Below are positions 45,581 to 54,027 of a stretch of 64,000 bases of DNA, piece after piece. Source of the DNA: Salinimicrobium terrae DSM 17865 (GTDB lineage: Bacteria > Bacteroidota > Bacteroidia > Flavobacteriales > Flavobacteriaceae); assembly GCF_000424665.1 (NCBI RefSeq), contig NZ_AUKI01000017.1:310001-374000 (forward strand), in the 5' to 3' direction. The notes beneath the pieces are model-generated. The model had not been told where the DNA came from and did no database searches. It saw nothing but the letters and a program-made list of their open reading frames with translations. Position numbers and translations under genes: made by a program. Each line of letters opens with the position of its first letter. Within the stretch, counting starts at the first letter, position 1.

Positions 45581-45599
45581 AATAGAGCCAAGAAACAAG

Positions 45600-45832
45600 A
45601 GCCTAGAGCCAAGACTTTTTATTCTTAACCTAAATTTCACACAAAGACCACAAAGATCTAAAAGAAGAGCACGAAGAGATCTGCGAACATCAGCGAAATC
45701 TGCGGGAAATGAAAAAGAGGATACAGCCATAAGAGGCTTCGACCTTTCGGCTGCGCCGGCTCAGCCTGACAGGATCTTAAGAATATTATTGAATTCTTGC
45801 CAAGAAACTCATAACTCATAACTCCTAACTCC
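45600..45832. repeat. Degenerate intergenic repeats between pdeM and mfd
   Basis: This 337-bp gap has no supported gene. It contains CACAAAGACCACAAAGATC and further ATCTGCG-type iterations (45640-45715), a CGACCTTTCGGCTGCGCCGGCTCAGCCTGACAGG block (45739-45772, written in parts), and tandem CATAACTC/CTAACTC simple repeats (45808-45835). These look like dispersed flavobacterial intergenic repeats. Confidence 0.55.
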
Positions 45833-45892
45833 TAACTGTCACTTTAACTTTCCCTTAATTCCTCCTGCCTCACCCAAAACCTTTTATCTCCT

Positions 45893-45900
45893 TATCTTTG
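45893..45900 (+). promoter_or_regulatory. -7 box of mfd
   Basis: TATCTTTG fits TAnnTTTG. The TTG start of mfd is only 17 bases downstream, so the leader is very short. Confidence 0.7.
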
Positions 45901-45917
45901 CACCAAATTTTTAATTT

Positions 45918-48900
45918 TTGAGTAAATCTTCTATTGCCCAAAGCTTTGCACAGTCGGCTCAACAGCTTGAACTGGGGAAAGCCCTTGTCCTGCCTCGAAA
46001 TAATGTTCAGCTGAAAGGCCTTGTGGGGTCGGCACTTTCCTTTGTGGTGGCCAATGCTTTTGAAGAGGCTGAAAAGCCTTTTCTGCTGATCTTCAATGAC
46101 AAGGAAGAAGCTGCCTATTATCTCAATGACCTCGAGCAGCTATTGGGTGATAAGAATGTGCTTTTTTATCCCGGAAGTTATCGCCGACCTTACCAATTGG
46201 AGGAAACTGATAACGCCAATGTACTGCTGCGGGCAGAGGTGCTCAACCGCATCAACTCCCGGAAAAAGCCAGCCATAATAATAACCTATCCCGATGCCCT
46301 TTTTGAGAAGGTAGTCACACGGAAGGAACTGGAGAAAAATACCCTGAAGATCAAGGTCGGTGACGAACTCTCCATCGACTTTGTGAACGAGGTGATGTTC
46401 GAGTACAAGTTCAAAAGAGGGGATTTTGTGACCGAGCCCGGTGAGTTTTCAGTCCGCGGTGGAATCCTGGATGTTTTTTCTTTCAGTAATGATGAGCCTT
46501 ACAGGATCGAGTTCTTTGGCGATGAGGTGGAGAGCATTAGGACCTTTGATGTGGAGACCCAGCTGTCCACAGATCAGGTGAAGAAGATCACGGTGATCCC
46601 AAATGTGGAGCACAAGCGGCTTCAGGAGGTGCGGGAGAGTTTTCTGAAGTACATTTCAGATAAGACAGTGATCTTTAGTCAGGATCCGTCGCTGATGTTT
46701 GACAGGATCGACAAGCTTTTCAGCAAAGCCGAAGAAGCTTTCAAGAATCTTTCCGAAGAAATAAAGCACAACGAGCCCGAAGAATTGTTCTGTAATTCAG
46801 CACTTTTGAAGGAGCAGATGCAGGAGTATTCGCTGGTGGTCACCAATTCCCACCAGACCCTGAAACAAGTTCAGGGTGAAGGCGAGGTTCAGGATATAGA
46901 ATTCAAAACTAAACCCCAGCCTTCCTTCAACAAGAATTTCGAGTTGCTTATTCAGAATTTGCGGGAGAACTCCGAGGACGGTTATACCAACTATATTTTC
47001 TGCGTAAGCGAGCAGCAGGCCAAGCGTTTCCATGACATTTTTGACGATATGGAGGGGGAGGTGAAGTATAAGACCGTCGTGCTTTCCATGTATCAGGGAT
47101 TTATTGATGATACTTCAAAGATGGTTTGCTATACAGATCACCAGATCTTTGAGCGTTATCACAAGTTCCACCTTAAGGACGGCTACGCTAAGAAGCAGGC
47201 GATCACGCTAAAAGAACTGACGAATCTGGAAGTCGGCGATTATGTGACGCATATCGACCACGGAATAGGGAAATTCGGCGGACTTCAAAAGATCGATGTC
47301 GAGGGTAAGAAACAGGAGGCGATCAAACTGATCTACGGGGAACGCGATATCCTGTACCTAAGCATTCATTCGCTGCACAAGATCTCCAAATACAATGGCA
47401 AGGACGGGAAGCCGCCCAAGATCTATAAACTGGGCAGTAACGCCTGGAAGAACCTGAAACAAAAGACCAAGGCACGGGTAAAACATATTGCCTTTAACCT
47501 GATAGAACTATACGCCAAACGCAGGCTGCAGAAAGGCTTTGCTTACGGGCCTGATTCTTACCTGCAGCACGAGCTCGAGGCCTCCTTCCTTTATGAAGAC
47601 ACGCCCGATCAAAGTACCGCAACTGCCGATGTCAAAGCCGACATGGAAAACGAACGACCAATGGACCGCCTCGTGTGTGGGGATGTAGGCTTCGGAAAGA
47701 CGGAAGTTGCTATAAGAGCAGCTTTTAAAGCAGTAGACAATGGAAAACAAGTGGCAGTGCTGGTGCCCACAACCATTCTGGCATTTCAGCATTATAAGAC
47801 CTTTACCGAGCGCCTGAAGGATTTTCCGGTGACTGTCGATTACCTGAACCGTTTCAGAACGGCCAAAGAAAGAAGAACTACGTTGGAAGAGCTGGAGAAC
47901 GGAAAAGTGGATATTGTCATTGGAACCCATCAGCTGGTGAACAAGGCGGTGAAATTCAAGGATCTCGGACTCCTGGTGGTGGATGAGGAGCAGAAATTCG
48001 GAGTAGCGGTAAAGGATAAACTGAAGACTATTAAAGAAAATGTCGACACCTTGACATTGACGGCAACGCCGATTCCGCGTACGTTGCAGTTCAGTTTAAT
48101 GGCTGCCAGGGATCTTTCCACCATTACCACTGCGCCGCCCAACCGTTACCCGATAGAATCTCACGTGATAAGATTTTCAGAAGAGACCATTCGCGACGCG
48201 ATCTCCTATGAGATCCAGCGGGGTGGGCAGGTTTTTTTCATTCATAACCGGGTGGAGAATATTAAAGAAGTTGCAGGCATGATACAGCGACTGGTGCCCG
48301 ATGCGAAGATCGGGATAGGCCACGGGCAAATGGAAGGGAAGAAGCTGGAGCAGCTCATGCTGAGGTTTATGAACGGGGAATTCGACGTGCTCGTTTCTAC
48401 CACGATCGTGGAAAGCGGACTCGATGTACCAAACGCAAACACCATTTTCATCAACAACGCGAATAACTTCGGACTCTCAGATCTGCACCAGATGCGGGGA
48501 CGTGTCGGCCGAAGCAACAAAAAGGCATTTTGTTATTTTATCACGCCTCCATATTCGGCCATGACAGATGATGCCCGCAAGCGAATTACTGCTTTGGAGC
48601 AGTTCAGTGAACTCGGCAGCGGATTCAACATTGCCATGAAGGATCTGGAAATTCGGGGTGCAGGTGACCTTTTAGGAGGGGAACAAAGTGGATTTATTAA
48701 CGAAATTGGTTTTGACACTTACCAAAAGATCCTTAATGAAGCTATAGAGGAACTGAAGGAAAACGAATTCAGGGATTTATATGAAGGAAAGGACACAGAG
48801 GATAAGGATTATGTGAAGGACACGCAGATCGACACCGACTTCGAGTTGTTGTTCCCGGATGATTACATCAACAACATTTCAGAAAGGCTGAACCTTTACA

Positions 48901-49298
48901 CTCAGCTCAACAACCTGAAAACCGAAGAAGAGCTTCAGAAATTTGAAGCCGAACTGGTAGACAGGTTCGGGGAATTACCTGCCGAGGCTGAAGATCTTCT
49001 GAACAGCGTACGTATCAAATGGATCGCTTCGAAGATTGGACTGGAGAAAATCGTGATGAAGCAGGGAAAACTGATTGGCTATTTTATTGCCGATCAGCAG
49101 TCACGTTTCTACCAGAGCAAAGCTTTTACAAGAGTACTGCAATATGTGCAAACGCATCCACATAGCTGCACCATGAAGGAAAAGAAGACCCGCAGCGGGT
49201 TGAGGTTGTTACTAACTTTTGAAAGAGTAAATTCCGTAGATAAGGCTCTTAAAGTGCTGCAGCCATTAGATGTGAAGGCGGTGGTGGAAGCCCCCTAA
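45918..49298 (+). CDS. mfd: Transcription-repair coupling factor
   Basis: Mfd pushes stalled RNA polymerase off DNA and recruits UvrAB. The 1126-residue protein has the N-terminal UvrB-like region (about 1-330; RRPYQLEETDNANVLLRAEV), the polymerase-interaction domain with DYVTHIDHGIGKFGGL near 430, translocase motif I GDVGFGKTEVAIRAAF near 591-606, DEEQ near 691, SATPIPRTL-type motif III (LTATPIPRTLQF), and QMRGRVGRS near 856. The C-terminal TRCF domain covers the last ~150 residues. The start is TTG at 45918; no ATG fits. Complete length. Confidence 0.97.
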   Translation: MSKSSIAQSFAQSAQQLELGKALVLPRNNVQLKGLVGSALSFVVANAFEEAEKPFLLIFNDKEEAAYYLNDLEQLLGDKNVLFYPGSYRRPYQLEETDNANVLLRAEVLNRINSRKKPAIIITYPDALFEKVVTRKELEKNTLKIKVGDELSIDFVNEVMFEYKFKRGDFVTEPGEFSVRGGILDVFSFSNDEPYRIEFFGDEVESIRTFDVETQLSTDQVKKITVIPNVEHKRLQEVRESFLKYISDKTVIFSQDPSLMFDRIDKLFSKAEEAFKNLSEEIKHNEPEELFCNSALLKEQMQEYSLVVTNSHQTLKQVQGEGEVQDIEFKTKPQPSFNKNFELLIQNLRENSEDGYTNYIFCVSEQQAKRFHDIFDDMEGEVKYKTVVLSMYQGFIDDTSKMVCYTDHQIFERYHKFHLKDGYAKKQAITLKELTNLEVGDYVTHIDHGIGKFGGLQKIDVEGKKQEAIKLIYGERDILYLSIHSLHKISKYNGKDGKPPKIYKLGSNAWKNLKQKTKARVKHIAFNLIELYAKRRLQKGFAYGPDSYLQHELEASFLYEDTPDQSTATADVKADMENERPMDRLVCGDVGFGKTEVAIRAAFKAVDNGKQVAVLVPTTILAFQHYKTFTERLKDFPVTVDYLNRFRTAKERRTTLEELENGKVDIVIGTHQLVNKAVKFKDLGLLVVDEEQKFGVAVKDKLKTIKENVDTLTLTATPIPRTLQFSLMAARDLSTITTAPPNRYPIESHVIRFSEETIRDAISYEIQRGGQVFFIHNRVENIKEVAGMIQRLVPDAKIGIGHGQMEGKKLEQLMLRFMNGEFDVLVSTTIVESGLDVPNANTIFINNANNFGLSDLHQMRGRVGRSNKKAFCYFITPPYSAMTDDARKRITALEQFSELGSGFNIAMKDLEIRGAGDLLGGEQSGFINEIGFDTYQKILNEAIEELKENEFRDLYEGKDTEDKDYVKDTQIDTDFELLFPDDYINNISERLNLYTQLNNLKTEEELQKFEAELVDRFGELPAEAEDLLNSVRIKWIASKIGLEKIVMKQGKLIGYFIADQQSRFYQSKAFTRVLQYVQTHPHSCTMKEKKTRSGLRLLLTFERVNSVDKALKVLQPLDVKAVVEAP

Positions 49299-49366
49299 CC
49301 CCCTGAGGGGGAAATTTGAATTTTAAATACTGGAAATCGTGCAGATCTCACAGGTTTTCGAAACCT

Positions 49367-49400
49367 CTACAAGATCTTTTTTGATCTTGTAGATTTTTTT
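49367..49400 (+). terminator. Rho-independent terminator of mfd
   Basis: A 10-bp stem (CTACAAGATC at 49367-49376 with GATCTTGTAG at 49383-49392), a T-rich loop and ATTTTTTT. Just upstream, AGGTTTTCGAAACCT (49352-49366) is a smaller hairpin of the same style as the repeat at 24969. Confidence 0.9.
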
Positions 49401-49437
49401 CATTTAGCCGTGAATTTTGCCGAAAACCCGGCAGCCC

Positions 49438-49470
49438 AACCCTTTCAGGGTTCCAAACCCTGAAAGGGTT
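49438..49470. repeat. Nested palindrome, second copy of the double-hairpin family
   Basis: A perfect 15-bp inverted repeat (49438-49452 with 49456-49470) around CCA. Each arm is itself a hairpin: AACCCT-TTC-AGGGTT and AACCCT-GAA-AGGGTT, with complementary loop triplets, as at 24969-25000. Confidence 0.85.
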
Positions 49471-49572
49471 CTTCTTTCCGAAAATGTAACCTTTATGGTG
49501 GTTTCAGAACAAAATTTATTTTCTCCATCGGTATGATTGGTCGATTTGAAACGGAATAAGAGTTCTCTTTTT

Positions 49573-49728
49573 TCAGGTTCTACTCTCCAAATTCTCCCGT
49601 TCATTAGTTCCTTCGATGGAGTTGTGATAGAGTTTTTCGAAAGGAACGCTGGTAAGACCGTGGACTACTGTCGAAGCTGTCACAATAAGACTTGGGATGA
49701 TCCAGGCATCTTCCAAATTTGCTTTGTC
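49573..49728 (-). pseudogene. Detached C-terminal coding remnant of the antiporter gene
   Basis: Downstream of the TAA at 49729-49731 the same reading frame stays open for 51 codons to a TGA at 49573-49575. It encodes DKANLEDAWIIPSLIVTAST followed by VVHGLTSVPFEKLYHNS, which is the expected last helix and tail of a cation/proton antiporter (VxHG motif). The frame is therefore conserved coding sequence cut off by one in-frame stop. Confidence 0.75.
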
Positions 49729-50832
49729 TTATGCCAGTACCGCGTAATAAAGCGCGGCAACTCCAATGGGGCCAAACCATCCCATAATAAGTACACTGTA
49801 GATTTTTTTCCGGAACTGTGGCATGACCGGCATTAAGAGAAGCAGAGCCGGGAGCCTCCTAAATAAAAGGATGAGTACTACGATCCAAACTGCGGTCCAC
49901 CCCATGCTAAACCAGTCCTGCCAGGGCAGTATGAGCCCCAGGATGAAGAACACCGGGACAGTGGTGAGTCTTTCCATTGTCTCCTGTATCCGTTCTTCTT
50001 TTAGATCCTCATTGGCGGTAATGTCTTTTGCAAAAGCAAAGCCGCCAACAAAAACAGCGATAATGGGGTTCATTTTGAGTAAATGAAATCCGCCAAGAAG
50101 AAGGAGCGCCACAGCTATTGAAAAAGACAGAAGAGTCTTTGTGTTCAAAAAACCGGCTTTATGTCCCTTTTTCATCAGAAACCCGCAACTAAATCCTACC
50201 GCATAGGCCAGAATTGCGCAGAGGATACTCTCGTACAGCAGGACTTCCGTGAACCACTGGCTAAGATCACCGTCACCTTCAGCGCCCAAGAGGTAGAGGG
50301 CCAAAAGAACTATAGGATAGGCAAAACCATCGTTTACTCCGGCTTCAAAGGAAAGGGTGTTTCTTACTTTTGCAGGTAAATATTTCTCTGCTTTTCTTCC
50401 GGTTACCAGCGTGGATGCGACCACCGGGTCTGTAGGGGTTACAATTGCACCCAATAGGAGACATTCAAAAATAGAAAATTTTGGAATAAGTAAATAAAAA
50501 ACTCCGCTGCCCAGTAACCACATGAAGATCATTCCAAAGATCACAAGATTGGACAGGGAGGTGGCATTTTTTCTGAAGATATGGGTAGGTATTCGCAAAG
50601 CTGTTGCCATTAGAGCCATAGCTATGGTAAATTGGCAGGCTATTTCAAGCACCTGAAATTCACTGTGGGAATCAGTAGATTTAATAATATTTAGAATATC
50701 GGGACCCAGAAGAACTCCAAAAAGAAGGGCAAGCAGAGGTTCTGTGACGGAGATATTTTGGATCTTTTCGTAGAAGGCACCAGAAAGTATGGTAAGCAGA
50801 CATATAAAGAATATAATGAGCATCAAGTCCAT
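49729..50832 (-). CDS. Cation/proton antiporter (CPA1/CPA2 type), cut by an in-frame stop
   Basis: A 367-residue polytopic exchanger with about 11 helices before the stop. LLGAIVTPTDPVVASTLVTG near residues 126-145 is the ion-binding TD/PD motif, and SFEAGVNDGFAYPIV near 161-175 the paired aspartate; GWFGPIGVAALYYAVLA ends the frame. Relatives continue through one more helix, and that sequence is present in frame after the TAA (49573-49728). The visible protein thus lacks its last transmembrane segment and is probably impaired, unless the stop is read through or is a sequence error. It is divergent from the ion channel gene. Confidence 0.85.
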   Translation of the reverse strand: MDLMLIIFFICLLTILSGAFYEKIQNISVTEPLLALLFGVLLGPDILNIIKSTDSHSEFQVLEIACQFTIAMALMATALRIPTHIFRKNATSLSNLVIFGMIFMWLLGSGVFYLLIPKFSIFECLLLGAIVTPTDPVVASTLVTGRKAEKYLPAKVRNTLSFEAGVNDGFAYPIVLLALYLLGAEGDGDLSQWFTEVLLYESILCAILAYAVGFSCGFLMKKGHKAGFLNTKTLLSFSIAVALLLLGGFHLLKMNPIIAVFVGGFAFAKDITANEDLKEERIQETMERLTTVPVFFILGLILPWQDWFSMGWTAVWIVVLILLFRRLPALLLLMPVMPQFRKKIYSVLIMGWFGPIGVAALYYAVLA

Positions 50833-50864
50833 TCCTCGGAGTGTGTAAGAGTTTTCCTAAAGTT

Positions 50865-50892
50865 AAGCAGTTGGTGCTCCTAATTTCTTAAG
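50865..50892 (-). promoter_or_regulatory. Upstream element of the antiporter gene (CTTAAG-N15-ACTGCTT)
   Basis: On the minus strand CTTAAG (50892-50887), 15 bases, then ACTGCTT (50871-50865), followed by TAACTTTA as a possible -7 box. The same two words with the same 15-base spacing occur before the ion channel and DUF389 genes. Confidence 0.45.
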
Positions 50893-50945
50893 AATTCTTT
50901 AAAAATTGCTTTTTCAGGCGGTTGACTCCTCCTTATGCCTTAAAG

Positions 50946-50989
50946 TTCCCTTAATGAAATGGCTGCTTTTGCTGCTTTCTTTTATCTTG
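50946..50989 (+). promoter_or_regulatory. Conserved upstream block of the ion channel gene
   Basis: This 44-bp block from TTCCCTTAA to TATCTTG matches the block before DUF389 (52129-52172) at 35 of 44 positions without gaps. TATCTTG is the likely -7 element. The block lies inside an open frame starting at 50906, which argues that the channel really starts at the ATG at 51023. Confidence 0.6.
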
Positions 50990-51022
50990 GAAAATCCTGG
51001 TTCAGGAATACAATTTTACGTT

Positions 51023-51991
51023 ATGGAAATCTTTTACTTATTTATCGGAGTTTTTATTTTAATGTTTACCATCTACGACTTCTTTTTTACAACATTGTCT
51101 GGAAGTGGTGCAGGTTTTATTTCAGAACACACGTCCATCTTTTCTGATAGGATTATACAAAAGTTGGTGAAAGTCTTTGGCAGAAGTATTTACAAAACCC
51201 ATGGATTATTTGTCAATCTGATGGTTTTAGCTGTATGGATTCTACTCGTCTGGCTCGGTCTTTTCCTGGTGTACTCCTGGAATCCGGAAGCTATAACAAA
51301 TAGTAACGGAAGACCAGCAAACTTTGTAGAAAGGTTGTACTACACCGGCTATATTCTTTCAACTTTGGGATTAGGAAATTTTAAGCCCACTTCTGAATTT
51401 TATGAGATCGTAACTGCGCTATTTTCCATTTTTGGCTTTATTTTCTTTACAAGTTCAATGACCTATTTTATATCGGTCTCGTCTGCTCTGGTCAACAAAC
51501 GGACTTTGACTAAAAGTATTTTTAACTTAGGAAAGAGTCCCGGGGAAATAGCTAATAAAATTCTTTCATTGAATTCTTCCTATGCTTATCAACAGCTATT
51601 AAATTTACAGGAAATGATTGATAAACATTCTGTCAATCATCATGCTTACCCGGTGATTCACTATTATACAGAGGCGAAACCTAAGAATTGTCTCAGTTTG
51701 AACCTCACCCGCCTGGACGAGGCCCTGTCTATATTAATCGATTCTGAAGACGGGAGAGAACTGCAGCAAGAGCTGGAGCCGGTACGTTCATCGATCACCT
51801 ACTTTCTTGAAAATCTTAGTGAAAATTTTTCCAGGAGTTTGCCAACGGTAGAGAATCCAGTTGATAAGAATCAACTCCCATATAGTGGAAACGTTCTAAA
51901 AGGGGAGGATTTGAAGAATAGAAGGCGTGTTTTAGAGAAGTTATTTAAAAGTGAAGATTTTACATGGAAAGATGTTCTAGGAAACGCGTAA
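51023..51991 (+). CDS. Ion channel family membrane protein (two-helix potassium-channel type)
   Basis: A 322-residue protein from the ATG at 51023. An N-terminal helix (FYLFIGVFILMFTIYDFFFTT), a second helix, then a pore module: TGYILSTLGLGNFKP, with a TLGLG filter close to the TVGYG/TLGLG of K+ channels, and a final helix (VTALFSIFGFIFFTSSMTYF). The ~190-residue cytosolic C-terminus has no recognisable RCK domain. An upstream ATG at 50906 is rejected because the intervening DNA contains a conserved promoter block. Ion selectivity is a prediction. Confidence 0.82.
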   Translation: MEIFYLFIGVFILMFTIYDFFFTTLSGSGAGFISEHTSIFSDRIIQKLVKVFGRSIYKTHGLFVNLMVLAVWILLVWLGLFLVYSWNPEAITNSNGRPANFVERLYYTGYILSTLGLGNFKPTSEFYEIVTALFSIFGFIFFTSSMTYFISVSSALVNKRTLTKSIFNLGKSPGEIANKILSLNSSYAYQQLLNLQEMIDKHSVNHHAYPVIHYYTEAKPKNCLSLNLTRLDEALSILIDSEDGRELQQELEPVRSSITYFLENLSENFSRSLPTVENPVDKNQLPYSGNVLKGEDLKNRRRVLEKLFKSEDFTWKDVLGNA

Positions 51992-52128
51992 AACAAACTG
52001 CTAAAGAGCTTCTCGTCCATTTGCATTTAAGATTTGGAACAAAAGGTTTAGCTGCCGGAATTTTTCAACATTTATACCGTCACACATTCTCAAACCTTCA
52101 GGTACTAATGGGATGCTGAAACTTAAAA

Positions 52129-52172
52129 TTCCCTTAAGAAAATGTCACTTTTTACTGCTTTCCTGTATCTTG
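52129..52172 (+). promoter_or_regulatory. Conserved upstream block of the DUF389 gene
   Basis: The second copy of the 44-bp block at 50946-50989 (35/44 identical). It has TTCCCTTAAG, ACTGCTTTC and TATCTTG at the same offsets, with TATCTTG at 52166-52172 as the probable -7 element, 53 bases before the DUF389 ATG. Confidence 0.6.
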
Positions 52173-52225
52173 TGTAGCAGGCAGATATTCAGCAAATTCA
52201 TCTGCAGCCAAACCAAGGGTTTTAC

Positions 52226-53485
52226 ATGCGACAACTTATACTCAAGATCCCAAAAGGAAATAAAGAGCAGGTATTTAAAACGGTAGAAGAATTTAATGGT
52301 AAGAATACAATTCTTCTTCCCAATGAGGAGCATGATGTGTTTTATGTTCACCTGCCCAATGAAAGCGTCAATAATTTTTTAAAAAAGATTGATGAAATTG
52401 AGGAGCCCGAGGTGAACTTTAATCCGCGGGGAGTCATTTCTTTATATCCCCCGGCCTCTGAAGCACCCGACCAGGTTGCCGATGTGCAACCTAAAAGTTC
52501 TCTGGAGATCTACCTTGGCGGGATTCAAAGTGTGGGTTCCATTTTTGGTCTTATAGGTTATTCTCTGGTAGCAGGAATTATTGTGTGGATAGGAATGTTC
52601 ACCAGTACCGGTTATCTTCTTGTTGCAGCAATGCTGGTGGCACCTTTTGCCGGTCCAGCCATGAATGCTGCCCTGGGAACAGCTGCAGGGAAGTCAGACC
52701 TTTTAAAAAGCAGCTTGAGCAGGTACGGTTTGGCAATATTCACCGGGATCGTGGCCAGTTTTATTATGACCTTGTTTTTTCCGTTAACCACCCTCACCCC
52801 TTTAATGAATGAAATAAGCCAGGTTTCAAAGTTCGCCATTATTCTGCCTTTGGTCTCTGGTTTTGCGGGAGCAGTAAATATTTGCCAGAGTGAAAGAGAT
52901 AGTCTGGTTTCAGGGGCAGCTGTAGGAATCCTGGTAGCCGCTTCTCTTGCTCCTCCCGTTGGGCTGGTAGGTGTAGGATTATATATGATGGACTGGCAGG
53001 TAGTTCTAAGTAGCATTTTCAGGATCTTATTGCAACTGCTGGGAATACATATCGCAGCCACTCTGGTATTCTATTTCTATGGAAAAATAAGCCCGAGAGG
53101 AGTTAGATTCTTAAAAGGAAATAAAGTAATGGGTCTTATTACTACAGGAATTGTAATAGTAGGGCTTGGAGCCATGATGTTTTGGCAGTTTAATCAGCCG
53201 CCGTTTCTCAGGAAGGCCAGTTTGAATACGGAACTTAATGAAGTTCTTGATGCCGAACTGGAAAAGATTCCCTTTATCCTGGTGCTAAACAATAATGTCA
53301 CCTTTACAAATGAAGAATATCAAGATACTCCGGTGGCCACTTTTGCTGCAACTATAATGCTCAGGGATACGACCCTGGAGAAGGAAGAGGTAAAAGCAAG
53401 AGTGATCCAACACTTAAAAAAAAATATGGATTACGGTATTGATAACCTGTATAAGGTTTATGACATTAAAGTTGTTGAACGCTAG
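52226..53485 (+). CDS. DUF389 domain membrane protein
   Basis: A 419-residue protein with a soluble N-terminal domain (about 1-95), six or seven transmembrane helices in a DUF389 core (about 105-340; LLVAAMLVAPFAGPAMNAALG near 129-149 in parts, SLAPPVGLVGVGLYMMDW near 238), and a soluble C-terminal domain (about 330-419). Function unknown; homologues are often placed near stress or nucleotide-binding proteins. It has the conserved block upstream and is followed after 8 bp by the DUF421 gene. Confidence 0.88.
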   Translation: MRQLILKIPKGNKEQVFKTVEEFNGKNTILLPNEEHDVFYVHLPNESVNNFLKKIDEIEEPEVNFNPRGVISLYPPASEAPDQVADVQPKSSLEIYLGGIQSVGSIFGLIGYSLVAGIIVWIGMFTSTGYLLVAAMLVAPFAGPAMNAALGTAAGKSDLLKSSLSRYGLAIFTGIVASFIMTLFFPLTTLTPLMNEISQVSKFAIILPLVSGFAGAVNICQSERDSLVSGAAVGILVAASLAPPVGLVGVGLYMMDWQVVLSSIFRILLQLLGIHIAATLVFYFYGKISPRGVRFLKGNKVMGLITTGIVIVGLGAMMFWQFNQPPFLRKASLNTELNEVLDAELEKIPFILVLNNNVTFTNEEYQDTPVATFAATIMLRDTTLEKEEVKARVIQHLKKNMDYGIDNLYKVYDIKVVER

Positions 53486-53493
53486 GAAACGTT

Positions 53494-54027
53494 ATGGATG
53501 AAACTACTTTTTTATGGAACGGGATCCAACCCATAATCAGGATAATTATTGTGGGCTTTACCGCCTATGTTGCAATAGTGCTTATTTTGCGGATTTCTGG
53601 TAAGAGGACTCTTGCCAGTATGAGCGCCTTTGATTTCGTAATTGCAGTGACGGTTGGTGCTGTCTTTGGTCGTACCCTTACAACAAAAAATCTATCTATT
53701 TCTGAAGCTTTAACTGCTTTTGTTCTTCTGGCTGTGCTTCAGTTTATTTTTGCTTATTTAGAAGGTAAATCCAGGACTTTCAAGAGGATTTTCAACACTA
53801 ATCCAACTCTTTTGTACTATAATGGGAAATTTCTTGAGAAAAACATGCACAAGGAAAGAATGGATGAGAGCAAGGTAAAAGGTGCAGCAAGAAAAGAAGG
53901 ATTTGGCAGTATGGATGATGTTGCCGCGGTTATTCTGGAAATTGATGCCACTCTTTCTGTAATTGGAAAATCCCGGGAAGGAGAGGCCTCCACCTTTAAA
54001 GAACTACTGGATAAAAATGATCTTTAA
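53494..54027 (+). CDS. DUF421 (YetF-like) membrane protein
   Basis: A 177-residue protein with three transmembrane helices in the first ~85 residues and a soluble C-terminal domain. The sequence RISGKRTLASMSAFDFVIAV near 30-49 and ATVGAVFGRTLTTKN-like segment are DUF421 signatures, as is NPTLLYYNGKFLEKNM near 101-116. Function unknown (spore-protein relatives in Firmicutes). It lies 8 bp after DUF389 and overlaps the convergent yraN gene by 4 bp. Confidence 0.88.
   Translation: MDETTFLWNGIQPIIRIIIVGFTAYVAIVLILRISGKRTLASMSAFDFVIAVTVGAVFGRTLTTKNLSISEALTAFVLLAVLQFIFAYLEGKSRTFKRIFNTNPTLLYYNGKFLEKNMHKERMDESKVKGAARKEGFGSMDDVAAVILEIDATLSVIGKSREGEASTFKELLDKNDL

Noticed and set aside
45573-45821. An 82-residue plus-strand ORF
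   Set aside because: It lies entirely in degenerate repeat DNA, overlaps the pdeM end and has no recognisable domain.
49404-49604. Minus-strand 66-residue ORF near the mfd terminator
   Set aside because: It spans a palindromic repeat and overlaps the antiporter tail in another frame.
49537-49836. Plus-strand 99-residue ORF
   Set aside because: It is antisense to the antiporter gene and its C-terminal remnant and shows no family motif.
50906-51022. Longer N-terminus for the ion channel
   Set aside because: The segment contains a 44-bp block conserved upstream of DUF389 and is better read as promoter.
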